Translations under genes and position numbers: made by a program
The notes under the pieces: model-generated
Database searches by the model: none
What the model saw: only the letters and a program-made list of their open reading frames with translations
What the model was told of the DNA's origin: nothing
Shown: piece by piece, positions 1 through 8,038 of the stretch
Layout of the letters: the number at the start of each line of letters is the position of its first letter
Position numbering within the stretch: the stretch's first letter is position 1
Source: Arthrobacter cheniae
GTDB taxonomy: Bacteria; Actinomycetota; Actinomycetes; Actinomycetales; Micrococcaceae
Assembly: GCF_003602275.1 (NCBI RefSeq)
Contig: NZ_QZVT01000001.1
Coordinates: 30,567 to 94,566, forward strand
Direction of reading: 5' to 3'
Length of the DNA stretch: 64,000 bases

Positions 1-162
1 CACTACGAACCCAGCGGGCAGTAGAAGCAGCCGACAGTCGGTGAGCGCCGTCGTGATGGGCTTGGTGCGGCAGCTCAGCGCCACATTGGATCGCGCGGTC
101 CGTCCGTAACCCTGACCCAAGGTTTATACAGGGGCGCAATCCTACCCTTGAAGAAGCAAGCA

Positions 163-168
163 TATAAT
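163..168 (+). promoter_or_regulatory. -10 box of the response regulator gene
   Basis: A perfect TATAAT lies 27 nt before the ATG at 196. No good -35 box is seen 16-18 nt upstream. Its position makes the in-frame TTG at 148, which lies upstream of it, an unlikely start codon. Confidence 0.5.
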
Positions 169-195
169 TCGTCTCTGGCGAAGAAGGCGGGGCCT

Positions 196-885
196 ATGCG
201 GGTGCTGATGGTCGAGGATGAACAGATGCTCGGCGAAACGGTGCGCCGAGGCCTGTCCAACGAGGGGTTCGTCGTGGAGGTCACCCATGACGGCGTCAGC
301 GGACTGTGGGCTGCGACGGAGAACATCTATGACGTCATCCTCCTGGACGTCATGCTGCCGTTGAAGAACGGCTATGAAGTCTTGAAAGAGATCCGGGAAC
401 GGAGAATCTGGACGCCGGTGCTGATGCTGACGGCGAAGGACGGGGAATACGACCAGGCCGATGCCTTCGACCTCGGGGCTGATGACTACCTGACGAAACC
501 GTTCAGTTTCCTGATCCTGGTGGCCCGCATCCGCGCCCTGATTCGCCGCGGCGCCCCCGAACGGCCTGCTGTGCTGTCGCTGGGGTCGCTGGTCCTGGAC
601 CCTGCCCGGCGGACTGTCTGCCGGGGTGACCGCGCGATCGTATTGACCGCCCGTGAATATGGACTGCTGCAATACCTGATGCGGCGCCATGACCAGGTGG
701 TGTCCAAGGCGGAGATCCTGGACAACGTGTGGGATCCGGCCTTCGAGGGCGGCGACAACGTGGTGGAGGTGTACATCGGCTACCTCCGGCGGAAGATCGA
801 CATCCCATTCAATCTCCATACCCTGACCACTGTTCGGGGAATGGGTTACGTCCTCACCGCGGACGCAGCTTCACAGCGGACCTAG
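196..885 (+). CDS. OmpR/PhoB-family response regulator
   Basis: DNA-binding response regulator of 229 aa. The receiver domain covers residues 1-115, with acidic residues E7/D8, phospho-acceptor D51 in LLDVMLP and K101 in TKPF. A winged-helix Trans_reg_C domain follows (about 130-225, ending VRGMGYVL). The ATG at 196 is preceded by AAGAAGG and a TATAAT box. An in-frame TTG at 148 would add 16 residues but lies upstream of the -10 box. The gene runs tail to tail into the kinase gene and overlaps it by 15 bp. The partner is inferred to be that kinase. The regulated target may be the ABC exporter operon beyond the kinase, but no operator was identified. Confidence 0.93.
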   Translation: MRVLMVEDEQMLGETVRRGLSNEGFVVEVTHDGVSGLWAATENIYDVILLDVMLPLKNGYEVLKEIRERRIWTPVLMLTAKDGEYDQADAFDLGADDYLTKPFSFLILVARIRALIRRGAPERPAVLSLGSLVLDPARRTVCRGDRAIVLTAREYGLLQYLMRRHDQVVSKAEILDNVWDPAFEGGDNVVEVYIGYLRRKIDIPFNLHTLTTVRGMGYVLTADAASQRT

Positions 886-2355
886 CTTAGGCAACGGAGA
901 CTGCAGCCGGTCACCGCGATCATGGTCCGGAAGCCCGATTGGGGCGGCCCACGGGAAGACGAGCTCGAACCGGCACTCGCCAGCCGGGCTTTCGGTCGCA
1001 CTGATGGTCCCGTGATGCGCGGCCATAATGCTTTCCGCGATGGCCAGTCCCAGGCCGCTGCCCCCGCTTCCGCGCGCCCGGCTTTCATCCAGCCGGACGA
1101 AGCGGCCGAAAATCCGGAGACGGTCGCCTTCCGGCACGGGGTCGCCGTCGTTGTCGACGGCGAGGACGGCCTCGCCGGGGCGCGTATCGAGGGTGATCCT
1201 GATGCGGGAGCGGGCATGCTTGTCCGCGTTGTCCAGCACGTTGCGCAGCACCTGCCCCAGCCGCATCGGGTCACCCGTGATCCGTACGGGCCGGAGGTCC
1301 GCCTCAATGGGGTGTGCGCTTGTGGCACGCAGGCGGCGAATCTCATCCTGCACCACGTGGTCCAAGTCGACGTCCGTCAGGTCGATGCGTAGCCCGCCGT
1401 CGTCGGATTTGGCCAGTGTCAGCAGGTTTTCGACGAGAAACCGCATCCGGGCTGTTTCACCGGCGAGGACATCCTTCAGCTCATTCCATGTTGCGCCGGT
1501 GGAGTCCGCGGAAGCCACCTCAACCGCAGCACTGAGGGTTGCCAGGGGACTCCGGAGCTCGTGGCTGGCATCGGAGACGAACCGCCGCTGCTCCTGTTCG
1601 GAGGCCTGGAGCCTGTCCAGCATGCTGTTCATCGTCAATGCCAGGGCAGTGATTTCATCAGCCGTCGGCGGCACGTCCACCCGTCCGCCCAGCCTGTGAA
1701 GGTTGATACCTGATACTTGCCGCCGGATCTGCTGCACCTGGAGTAGGGAACGCCCCACGAGCTCCCACACCAGCAGGCCAACAGCCACGAGCAGCACCGG
1801 CATCAAACCCAGCATGAACCAAGCGACGGTTGAGACGGTATCCGCCTGGACCTGGACTGTTGACGCAATCGCCACCGTGTAAGTCTCCCCGTCCACCGGA
1901 ACCCCCTTGGCGACTATGAAGAAATCGTCACTGTCGCCCAGAGCGGGCAGTCCGGACGCTTTCTGCATCAGGGTCTCTCCCGCTGGTGGCCGCAAGGCAG
2001 TAACAGGCTGTGCAGTTCCGGCGGAATCAGAGGAGGCGAAGACAGTTCCGGCAGGCGTCAGGATCTGCACGTATTGCCCGGCATGAGCGGTGTTCATGAT
2101 GTATTCGGCGGCTTCTTCCACGTCATCATCCGCCATCTGGGCAATCACGTCGTCAGCCTTGCGCCGGGCCGCAGTCTCAGTGGATGCGCTGAGATAAGTC
2201 TGCAGCAGGATCAGCAGGATGGACCCGGCGACGAGGAGCGCACCTGCCACCACCATCACCGCGCTGGCCGTGGCACGCTTGCGGACGCCCCAGCGTGTCC
2301 TGCCGGGACGGAACCGCGCCGCAAGGCGGCGGGGACCCGTGCTTTCGGGATCCAT
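871..2355 (-). CDS. sensor histidine kinase (HAMP, HisKA, HATPase)
   Basis: Membrane sensor kinase of 494 aa. TM1 is about residues 30-52, an extracytoplasmic sensor region about 53-175, and TM2 about 176-200, followed by a HAMP-like linker. The HisKA box SDASHELRSPL has phospho-acceptor H265. The HATPase_c domain shows the N box RNVLDNADKH (371-380) and the G box GSGGSGLGLAI. It should autophosphorylate and pass phosphate to the regulator at 196-885. The two genes are convergent and overlap by 15 bp, so they cannot share a transcript, which is unusual for a two-component pair. The ATG at 2355 has no clear ribosome binding site, so the start is less certain than the rest. The signal sensed is unknown. 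Confidence 0.9.
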   Translation of the reverse strand: MDPESTGPRRLAARFRPGRTRWGVRKRATASAVMVVAGALLVAGSILLILLQTYLSASTETAARRKADDVIAQMADDDVEEAAEYIMNTAHAGQYVQILTPAGTVFASSDSAGTAQPVTALRPPAGETLMQKASGLPALGDSDDFFIVAKGVPVDGETYTVAIASTVQVQADTVSTVAWFMLGLMPVLLVAVGLLVWELVGRSLLQVQQIRRQVSGINLHRLGGRVDVPPTADEITALALTMNSMLDRLQASEQEQRRFVSDASHELRSPLATLSAAVEVASADSTGATWNELKDVLAGETARMRFLVENLLTLAKSDDGGLRIDLTDVDLDHVVQDEIRRLRATSAHPIEADLRPVRITGDPMRLGQVLRNVLDNADKHARSRIRITLDTRPGEAVLAVDNDGDPVPEGDRLRIFGRFVRLDESRARGSGGSGLGLAIAESIMAAHHGTISATESPAGECRFELVFPWAAPIGLPDHDRGDRLQSPLPKLGPL

Positions 2356-2466
2356 GGCTCAAGGATGGTCCGTTCCGGGGCAAGGGACAAACCCCATTCT
2401 CTGGCGTGCGGAGAAAGTCCGGTCTCGCGGAGGTGAATTCTCAGCTTCCTCTTATCCAGCACGGCG

Positions 2467-2472
2467 TACCGT
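2467..2472 (+). promoter_or_regulatory. leaderless -10 box of the ABC exporter operon
   Basis: TACCGT lies 7 nt before the ATG at 2480, and that ATG has no Shine-Dalgarno sequence. This fits a leaderless transcript. The -35 box is not clear. Confidence 0.4.
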
Positions 2473-2479
2473 CCTCTTC

Positions 2480-3217
2480 ATGACGGACATGGCGATTCAA
2501 ATCACAGGCCTGGTCAAGCAGTACGGTGAAAAAACAGCACTCGAGCAGCTCACGCTCTCCGTCCCCCGGGGTGAAATCTTCGGGCTGCTCGGACACAACG
2601 GGGCAGGCAAAACGACTGCGGTGAACATCCTGACGACGCTGCTGCCCCCCAGCTCGGGAACGGCATCGGTAGCCGGGCGTGACATTCAGACACAGCCGGC
2701 AGAGGTCCGCCGGGTCATCGGATACCTTCCGGAAAACGTCCAGTTCTATGACAACCTCACGCTGCACGAGAACTTGATGTTCTTCGCCCAGCTTTCCGGT
2801 GTGCAGCATCCAGCCGCCAGGATCCGCGTGGTGCTGGACATTGTCGATTTCCCCGGTCACGAACGAGAGCGCATGGGCACCTTCAGCAAAGGCATGCGCC
2901 AGCGTGCCGGCATAGCCCAGGCCATCCTGCATGAACCGGAGGTCCTGTTCCTGGATGAACCGACTTCCGGCCTGGACCCGCAGGGCGTGGCCACACTGAG
3001 GAACATCATCATCCGGCTCAACCGGGAACTGGGGGTGACAGTCTTCATGAACACCCATCTCCTGGGGGAAGTGACGCGCACCTGCACGAGCATCGGCATC
3101 CTCAGCGCGGGCGAGCTCATCTACCAGGACTCCATCGCCGCGACTATGAATTCCTTCCCTGGGCAGGACTCCCTTGAGGAGATCTACCTGTCGATTGCAG
3201 CCGGAACCCCATCATGA
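2480..3217 (+). CDS. ABC transporter ATP-binding protein
   Basis: ATPase subunit of an ABC-2 type exporter, 245 aa. It shows Walker A GHNGAGKTT (38-46), a signature motif FSKGMRQRAG, Walker B VLFLDEPTSGLDP and an H-loop NTHLL. The ATG at 2480 follows a TACCGT box by 7 nt and has no Shine-Dalgarno sequence; a second in-frame ATG lies 9 nt later. Its stop overlaps the start of the next gene (ATGA), so the three transporter genes form one operon. Domain order and the two permeases that follow resemble NosF/NosY or CcmA-type exporters. The substrate cannot be told from the sequence. Confidence 0.92.
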   Translation: MTDMAIQITGLVKQYGEKTALEQLTLSVPRGEIFGLLGHNGAGKTTAVNILTTLLPPSSGTASVAGRDIQTQPAEVRRVIGYLPENVQFYDNLTLHENLMFFAQLSGVQHPAARIRVVLDIVDFPGHERERMGTFSKGMRQRAGIAQAILHEPEVLFLDEPTSGLDPQGVATLRNIIIRLNRELGVTVFMNTHLLGEVTRTCTSIGILSAGELIYQDSIAATMNSFPGQDSLEEIYLSIAAGTPS

Positions 3218-4116
3218 GCGTCTGGGTTGCCACCATCAGGCAGGAGACCGTCGCGGCCAGGCGGGAACGGCTTCCCCAGTTCCTGCTGGTGGTTTTCATG
3301 GCCATGATCGCAGCGTCGGCATTTATCGGTTCCGCCGCCAAAGGCACTGTCACGGAGGTGTACCAGGAGGCCGTCAGGGAGGGGCTGACGTCAGCTCCGA
3401 ATCCCTTTACAACAATCTCGCCGTTGTACTATGCCAGGAACACGGTGATCTACATCATCCTGATCGCCGCCCTGCTGGCCATCGTCATTGGCGCCCAATC
3501 TACCCTGCGTGACCGGCGCGCCCGGACCATTGACCTGGTGCTTTCCCGGGACGTACCCCCCGTCAAATACCTTGCGGCCAAGCTGGCCGGAACCGGCTTG
3601 CTGCTGCTGTTCATCCTTGCCGTTGCCGCCCTTGTGAACATTGCCTGCATTGCAGTCGCCATTGGCTCCTTTCCCACGCCAGCCCAAGCCGCTCGGATCC
3701 TGGCCCTGTTCGGGGTCGCGTGGCTGTTCCTGATCCCCTTCGTCACGCTCGGAATGCTCAACGGCATCCGCTGCGCGACCGCAACCTCCGGGCTTCTGCT
3801 CCCTATCGTGGTCTGGAGCATCGTCATCTTTATCCTGCCCCTGCTGGGTACCGCGGCACATCCCGTCTCGCTGCTGAACCCTGTATCCAAATCTGCGCCC
3901 GCGGAGTCCCGTTTTTTCGAGCTGACCAGTGCACTGACGGGGCCGTTGTCCCTGGGCGAACAGTTCAAAAGCACCACAGCGCTGATCCTCGAAGATCCCC
4001 AGGCAGCGGGCACTGCGGAAGGCGGCCTGCTGGTCATTCTTGGTTTCTTCATCGCAGCCTGCCTTGCCCTGCTGATGGCGGGTCCGAATCACATGAGGAG
4101 GGAACTTCATGGCTGA
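3214..4116 (+). CDS. ABC-2 type permease, first subunit
   Basis: Integral membrane protein of 300 aa with about six hydrophobic segments: near residue 18-35, 72-92, then two in 125-165, a pair in 175-215 and the last near 265-290. It keeps the short cytoplasmic DRRARTIDLVL stretch seen in NosY-like permeases. It starts inside the ATPase stop codon (ATGA overlap) and overlaps the next permease by 8 bp. It should form the membrane channel together with the second permease. The substrate is unknown. Confidence 0.85.
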   Translation: MSVWVATIRQETVAARRERLPQFLLVVFMAMIAASAFIGSAAKGTVTEVYQEAVREGLTSAPNPFTTISPLYYARNTVIYIILIAALLAIVIGAQSTLRDRRARTIDLVLSRDVPPVKYLAAKLAGTGLLLLFILAVAALVNIACIAVAIGSFPTPAQAARILALFGVAWLFLIPFVTLGMLNGIRCATATSGLLLPIVVWSIVIFILPLLGTAAHPVSLLNPVSKSAPAESRFFELTSALTGPLSLGEQFKSTTALILEDPQAAGTAEGGLLVILGFFIAACLALLMAGPNHMRRELHG

Positions 4117-5077
4117 GGTCGGAGTCCTTTGCCGGAAGGAACTGAAGGACCTTTCCCGTAGCAGGGCAATTGCGATGCTCCTCGTTTTCCTGAGCGCGGT
4201 CATCCTCCTCTCCGTGCTGGTCGCGGCCGCGGACTACCGCGTGAAACTGGCGGAGTACACCGCCTATGCTGACGCGCTGAAGGCCGCAGGTGGCTCTCCC
4301 ACCCCTCCCCCCAACCTCTTCCCCCTGCAGATGCTTCGGGCAGGCATCGAATACCTGGAAATCGTTGGCGGCCTTTTCGCGGTAATCCTCGGCTACGGGC
4401 TCGTGGCGAAGGAAAAAGGCAGCAACACCCTCCAGCTCCTCTTTACCCGGCCGCTTGGCAGACACGCCTTTGCGGGAGGAAAAATCCTTGCAACAGTCAT
4501 TGTCTGGCTCGTGGTGGTCGTGGCGCTGTTTGCCGTGATCGCCCTGGCAGTCCTGCTGGCCGGCCGGGCACAGCTGGGGGGCCAGGACTTCCTCCGTCTG
4601 GCCATCGCTGCAGCACACACCTGGGTCTACTTCATCATGTGGTCGCTTCTAGCCCTTACTCTGGCCTCGCTCACCCGGCAGCCAGCCAGCGGGCTAGTCC
4701 TGGCCCTCGTGCTCTGGCTCGTTATCGTCCTAGTCATCCCGCAGATCGGTGACACCATGGACCCGGACAACCAGATCCCCGGCGGTTTCTTCGCCAGCCT
4801 GCAAATCGACAGGACCAACGAGAAGGCACTCCTCACGCACTTTGCCAGCTATGAAACCGGGCGCGATTTCGTGGAGCAGACGTCCGCCACCAAGCAGTAC
4901 GAGCGTGCCGTCTTTGCCTACCTGGGAGTCAAATCCCAGTACAACCAAATGCCTCTCGGCGCCGTCTGGGACGCCACCTCCCACAACAGCCTCTGGCTGT
5001 TAGGTACCTCCGTCTTTACAGTGGCGGCAGCTTTCCTTTCCACTACCCGCGAAACCCTACTGAGAAAGCTCCCCTAA
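4109..5077 (+). CDS. ABC-2 type permease, second subunit (NosY-like)
   Basis: Membrane protein of 322 aa with an N-terminal segment near residue 20-40, a large outer loop, several central segments and one near the C-terminus. The stretch VAKEKGSNTLQLLFTRPL is typical of NosY-like ABC-2 permeases. AGGAGGGA just before the ATG gives a strong ribosome binding site. The gene overlaps the first permease by 8 bp, and the lipoprotein gene follows after 2 nt. It is inferred to pair with the first permease. Its long extracytoplasmic part (roughly residues 210-290) may contact the lipoprotein. Confidence 0.85.
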   Translation: MAEVGVLCRKELKDLSRSRAIAMLLVFLSAVILLSVLVAAADYRVKLAEYTAYADALKAAGGSPTPPPNLFPLQMLRAGIEYLEIVGGLFAVILGYGLVAKEKGSNTLQLLFTRPLGRHAFAGGKILATVIVWLVVVVALFAVIALAVLLAGRAQLGGQDFLRLAIAAAHTWVYFIMWSLLALTLASLTRQPASGLVLALVLWLVIVLVIPQIGDTMDPDNQIPGGFFASLQIDRTNEKALLTHFASYETGRDFVEQTSATKQYERAVFAYLGVKSQYNQMPLGAVWDATSHNSLWLLGTSVFTVAAAFLSTTRETLLRKLP

Positions 5078-5079
5078 AG

Positions 5080-5652
5080 ATGAAAAAGCTCCTTTCCCTG
5101 TTATTCATCGTTGCGGCAGCCCTCGTCGGCCTCGTAGCCTGCGAGGCGTCGCAGGGCACCGGCAGCGAGGCGCGGACGGAAGCTCCCGCCGCCTCCGGTT
5201 CCACAGCCGGCCCGGCTGTGCTGCCCGTCGCGAAAAACCCGATCACCAATACCGGCACAAAAACAGGCCTGGCCATCAGCGAGACCATGGTGGAGAACAA
5301 CGTGGACAAGGCGTCAGGCAAGGAGGTCGGCGACAGGCTGCAGTTCACCATCAAGAACTCCTTCACTGAACAAATCACCGGGGTGGAGGTCTACTACACA
5401 ATGACCGAGACGCCGACCGGAAAGACCGAGTCTTACTACCAGAAGCTCGAGGGACTGGCCATTGCTCCCAACACGGAAGCAACGGTCTATTTCGACAACG
5501 AATCGGGAGAAGGCCACTACCCGGAGAACAAGTTCAGCATCTACCGGACTTCGCCCAACGAAGTGAAGTTCGATATTGAGGCTAGCGCACCAGGTTTCGC
5601 GGCGGCACGGGGAACGGCCCTCAAGGAGGAAGGCCTCGAGGAAGCGGACTAG
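5080..5652 (+). CDS. exporter-linked lipoprotein of unknown function
   Basis: A protein of 190 aa with a lipoprotein signal peptide: MKKLL, a hydrophobic core, and a lipobox LVAC with C21 as the lipid-bearing residue. A short linker rich in Ala, Ser and Glu follows. Residues about 60-175 look like one beta-rich domain (DRLQFTIKN, VEVYYTMTE, ATVYFDN). No family could be named from the sequence. It is the last gene of the exporter operon, 2 nt after the second permease, so it probably works with the exporter on the outer face of the membrane. Confidence 0.8.
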   Translation: MKKLLSLLFIVAAALVGLVACEASQGTGSEARTEAPAASGSTAGPAVLPVAKNPITNTGTKTGLAISETMVENNVDKASGKEVGDRLQFTIKNSFTEQITGVEVYYTMTETPTGKTESYYQKLEGLAIAPNTEATVYFDNESGEGHYPENKFSIYRTSPNEVKFDIEASAPGFAAARGTALKEEGLEEAD

Positions 5653-5817
5653 AGCTGTGTAAGCCTCCGCCGTCAGACCCCTCCGTTCTAAGCCTTCAGC
5701 CCCGCCCTGCCCTCACCGAGTCCAACTGTCTCTGAACCACGTGGCAGGGATGCCGGTAACTTGGGCCCCTGCCGACAGCGGTCTACGACCGAGTTCGTCA
5801 TGCGTGAGGAACTGATC

Positions 5818-6015
5818 ATGCTCACCGCGGCCGAGCTTCACGGCCAGAACTGCCGGCCCACCGACTTCCCCGAACCACGTCGGGTGTATGCGTGGGTCCG
5901 CTACCCGTCGAAGGCCATCCGCGTCCGGGCGCACGCGATCGCGTACACACGCACAGCGGTAAAAATCCGGTTCCTCGAACCCCTCATCAAGATTCAACGT
6001 GAGGGCGGGGTGTAG
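5818..6015 (+). CDS. small conserved-looking hypothetical protein
   Basis: A 65 aa ORF with GTGAGGA placed 7 nt before the ATG at 5818. An ATG at 5800 in the same frame would add six residues but has no ribosome binding site. The centre (RRVYAWVRYPS, then alternating basic and hydrophobic residues) looks like a small beta-barrel DNA- or RNA-binding type fold, but no family is recognised. The C-terminus is short and may be cut relative to an ancestor. It stands alone between the exporter operon and a gene-poor stretch. Confidence 0.45.
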   Translation: MLTAAELHGQNCRPTDFPEPRRVYAWVRYPSKAIRVRAHAIAYTRTAVKIRFLEPLIKIQREGGV

Positions 6016-6406
6016 CTAGGTGCAGTCACGCCCGCTGAAAACCTGACGAGATAAGCAGGCCAGCGGGGGTTCACGAGTACGACAACCACGTGGAGCAAGT
6101 CACCTACGAGCTATCGCGCAACCATAGCGCGGAAACCTCCAGCATCTTCAACTACACCTTGCAGCCTTTTTTCTGCGTGCGATTTCGGCGATACCCGACC
6201 ATTCAGGGCGACGACGGTAGCGAACTGCGGGCGATGATGCGCAGAAAAGGGTGCGGGGGCGGTCTCGGGTGGAGGAATGGTCACGGCTGTAGTCTTCCGG
6301 TGCAGGGTGAACGGCAGGTGACCGGATTCGTCGGCTGTCCACGGGTCCGCGCAGTCTACCGGGCACCGGCTGGGGTCAGGGGCTGCGCTCGCCCTAGAAT
6401 GGCTCG
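6016..6406 (+). other. 391 bp without a convincing gene
   Basis: No ORF with a usable start signal is seen on either strand. The stretch holds a short inverted repeat (CCCGCTG / CAGCGGG near 6028-6067), a T-run near 6168-6173 and, at its end, the -10 box TAGAAT (6395-6400). It looks like decayed or acquired sequence. Confidence 0.4.
6395..6400 (+). promoter_or_regulatory. -10 box before a short leaderless ORF
   Basis: TAGAAT lies 6 nt before a GTG at 6407, the spacing seen for the leaderless genes in this window. Confidence 0.4.
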
Positions 6407-6523
6407 GTGAGCACCCCCAATCCCCACCCTTCGGGTCTCACCCCTGAAACGAGAGAAGGCCCCGCGCCAACGGGACCTTCATCTTCGCTCAGGGTCGAAT
6501 CCGAGCTAGGTATACGGCTGTAG
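6407..6523 (+). CDS. possible leaderless 38-residue peptide
   Basis: A GTG at 6407 follows TAGAAT by 6 nt and opens a 38-codon frame rich in Ser, Thr and Pro (starts STPNPHPSG). A strong hairpin (6455-6480) lies inside it, so the frame may be a leader peptide of an attenuator or the 5' remnant of a lost gene rather than a functional protein. No family is recognised. Confidence 0.25.
   Translation: MSTPNPHPSGLTPETREGPAPTGPSSSLRVESELGIRL
6455..6480 (+). terminator. hairpin inside the short leader ORF
   Basis: GAAGGCCCCG (6455-6464) pairs with CGGGACCTTC (6471-6480) with one G-U pair and a 6-nt loop. No long T-run follows, so it may be a weak terminator or an attenuator. Confidence 0.4.
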
Positions 6524-6654
6524 ATGCACGTGATACACACCTAGGTTAGGTCCAGTTGGACGTCAAGTCGAACGGGCCCCTTACCTTGCGGTGCTTTGTC
6601 ATGTGGTGACGTACCTGGCTCCTCTGTTCGCGCTAGCGAAAGGAGCACAACCAG

Positions 6655-6759
6655 ATGAACCGCAAGAGGCGCCTGACGAACTGGGCGAAGTTCTCCTTCT
6701 TCACCAACGTGATCAGGCTGACTATCACCCTGATTCACGACTACTGGCTCGACAGCTAG
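6655..6759 (+). CDS. 34-residue basic/hydrophobic peptide
   Basis: A 34-codon ORF, too short for most gene finders. AAAGGAG lies 9 nt before the ATG, which is one of the best ribosome binding sites in this region. The peptide has a basic start (MNRKRRL) and a hydrophobic, aromatic body (WAKFSFFTNVIRL, then a Trp-containing end). A strong hairpin (6776-6800) follows 16 nt after the stop, so the unit looks like a complete small gene. A membrane-active or toxin-like role is possible by composition only. Confidence 0.45.
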   Translation: MNRKRRLTNWAKFSFFTNVIRLTITLIHDYWLDS

Positions 6760-6775
6760 ACACCAGCAGTGGGTC

Positions 6776-6800
6776 GCCGGGCGTAACACTCACGCCCGGC
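6776..6800 (+). terminator. hairpin after the 34-residue ORF
   Basis: GCCGGGCGT (6776-6784) and ACGCCCGGC (6792-6800) form a perfect 9-bp stem with a 7-nt loop. No T-run follows on either side, so termination efficiency is uncertain. Confidence 0.5.
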
Positions 6801-6885
6801 AGCTCGACGCGCCGCTATTCTTCGGTATCGCGTTCTGGCGCACTCGGGGTCTCCCCTCAATTCACCTCAAGGCTGTCGGCGCCGC

Positions 6886-8025
6886 TCACCCCAGGTCCCC
6901 TAGTCCGTCCCACCGGATCTCGGCAGGACCCGACGCCGGTGACGCGTCGGACTGCCGTGCGATCGTCGCCGTCGCCCGGCGCACGTCCTCGGTGGGGACG
7001 CCGGACACCAGGTGCTCGAGGAAGGCGTAGCGGCGCAGCCACTGCTTCCGGACGCCGTCGCGCCCTGTGTTGACCCGATGCCACCAATCCGCGATGTCGC
7101 CCCAGCCCGGCGCAGCGAGGGAACCGCCGACATGCTGCACGGACAGAGAAGCGCACAGGTTCGCGAAGCTGAGCCGGTCGGCGAGCGGGAAGCCCGCGAG
7201 GTCGCCCATGACGAAGGCTGCACCGAAGCAGTCGCCCGCTCCCGTCGGGTCATAGGCCGAGACAGGCAGTGCCGGAACCCACTCCTCCTCCCCTGTCAGC
7301 GAGTCGATGGCCATCGCACCCTGCTGGCCCACCGTCACGACGGCGACGGGGACACGATCCGCGAGCGAGTAGAGGGCTGCCCACGGATCATCCGTCCGCG
7401 TGTACGCCATGGCCTCGGCACCGTTGGGCATGAACGCGTAGAAGTGCTCGAGTGATACCAGCGTCTCAGGGGCCCACTTCCCCGCGGGGTCCCAGCCGAC
7501 GTCGCCGAACAGCTTCGTCCCGCCGGCCGCGGCGGCCTGCGCCCAGGGCTCCATCTCCTGCTCCACCCCGACGACGGCGGCCCTGCAGGACGGCGGCGTG
7601 CCCATCAGTTCGGAGGCGCTCAGCGGAGATGGATGGCCGTGCGTGACCATCGACCGGTCCTGGTGCACCGACAGGGACACCGTCACGGGCGAGTGCCACT
7701 GCTCGAAGACACGGGACCGCGAGAGGTCGACATGCTCCTGGTCCTGCAGCACATCCCAGTTGAACTGACCGTAGCCGTCGTCACCGAACGCTGCTGCGAG
7801 GGTTGTCCTGAGCCCGAGCCGGCTCGCCGCGATGGCCTGGTTGGCGATGCCTCCCGGGCCGGAGCCCATGCCGTCCGTCCAGACCTCCGTCCCGGGCGAC
7901 GGCAAGTGCTCCAGACCCGTGAAGATGATGTCGAAGAAGACCTGTCCGGCGAGCAGGAGGTCGAAATCGGGGCCGTCCGGGCCGCGCGTGGCCGCCAACG
8001 GATCGAAGCGGAGCTGTGGGGACAT
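6886..8025 (-). CDS. PfkB-family carbohydrate kinase
   Basis: Sugar or nucleoside kinase of the ribokinase/PfkB family, 379 aa. The N-terminal substrate region holds the GG motif (GPGGIANQAIAASRLG), and the C-terminal signature DPTGAGDCFGAAF contains the catalytic Asp and the anion hole. The ATG at 8025 follows TATTGT by 7 nt on the minus strand and has no Shine-Dalgarno sequence, so it is probably leaderless; upstream in-frame codons would sit before this promoter. The gene is divergent from the GH4 glycosidase at 8134. The shared neighbourhood suggests phosphorylation of a sugar handled by that enzyme, but the substrate is not known. Confidence 0.88.
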   Translation of the reverse strand: MSPQLRFDPLAATRGPDGPDFDLLLAGQVFFDIIFTGLEHLPSPGTEVWTDGMGSGPGGIANQAIAASRLGLRTTLAAAFGDDGYGQFNWDVLQDQEHVDLSRSRVFEQWHSPVTVSLSVHQDRSMVTHGHPSPLSASELMGTPPSCRAAVVGVEQEMEPWAQAAAAGGTKLFGDVGWDPAGKWAPETLVSLEHFYAFMPNGAEAMAYTRTDDPWAALYSLADRVPVAVVTVGQQGAMAIDSLTGEEEWVPALPVSAYDPTGAGDCFGAAFVMGDLAGFPLADRLSFANLCASLSVQHVGGSLAAPGWGDIADWWHRVNTGRDGVRKQWLRRYAFLEHLVSGVPTEDVRRATATIARQSDASPASGPAEIRWDGLGDLG

Positions 8026-8032
8026 GTACGGC

Positions 8033-8038
8033 ACAATA
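8033..8038 (-). promoter_or_regulatory. leaderless -10 box of the PfkB kinase gene
   Basis: On the minus strand TATTGT ends 7 nt before the ATG at 8025. Confidence 0.4.

Noticed and set aside
148-195. In-frame TTG that would lengthen the first response regulator by 16 residues
   Set aside because: A TATAAT box lies at 163-168, downstream of this codon, and the ATG at 196 has a ribosome binding site and gives the normal receiver start.
6537-6553. Iron-box-like sequence around CTAGGTTAGG
   Set aside because: Same problem: one half-site only, and no iron-related gene follows.
5653-6885. Prophage or integrated element
   Set aside because: No integrase, structural phage gene, tRNA or flanking direct repeat is visible; only small ORFs and hairpins.
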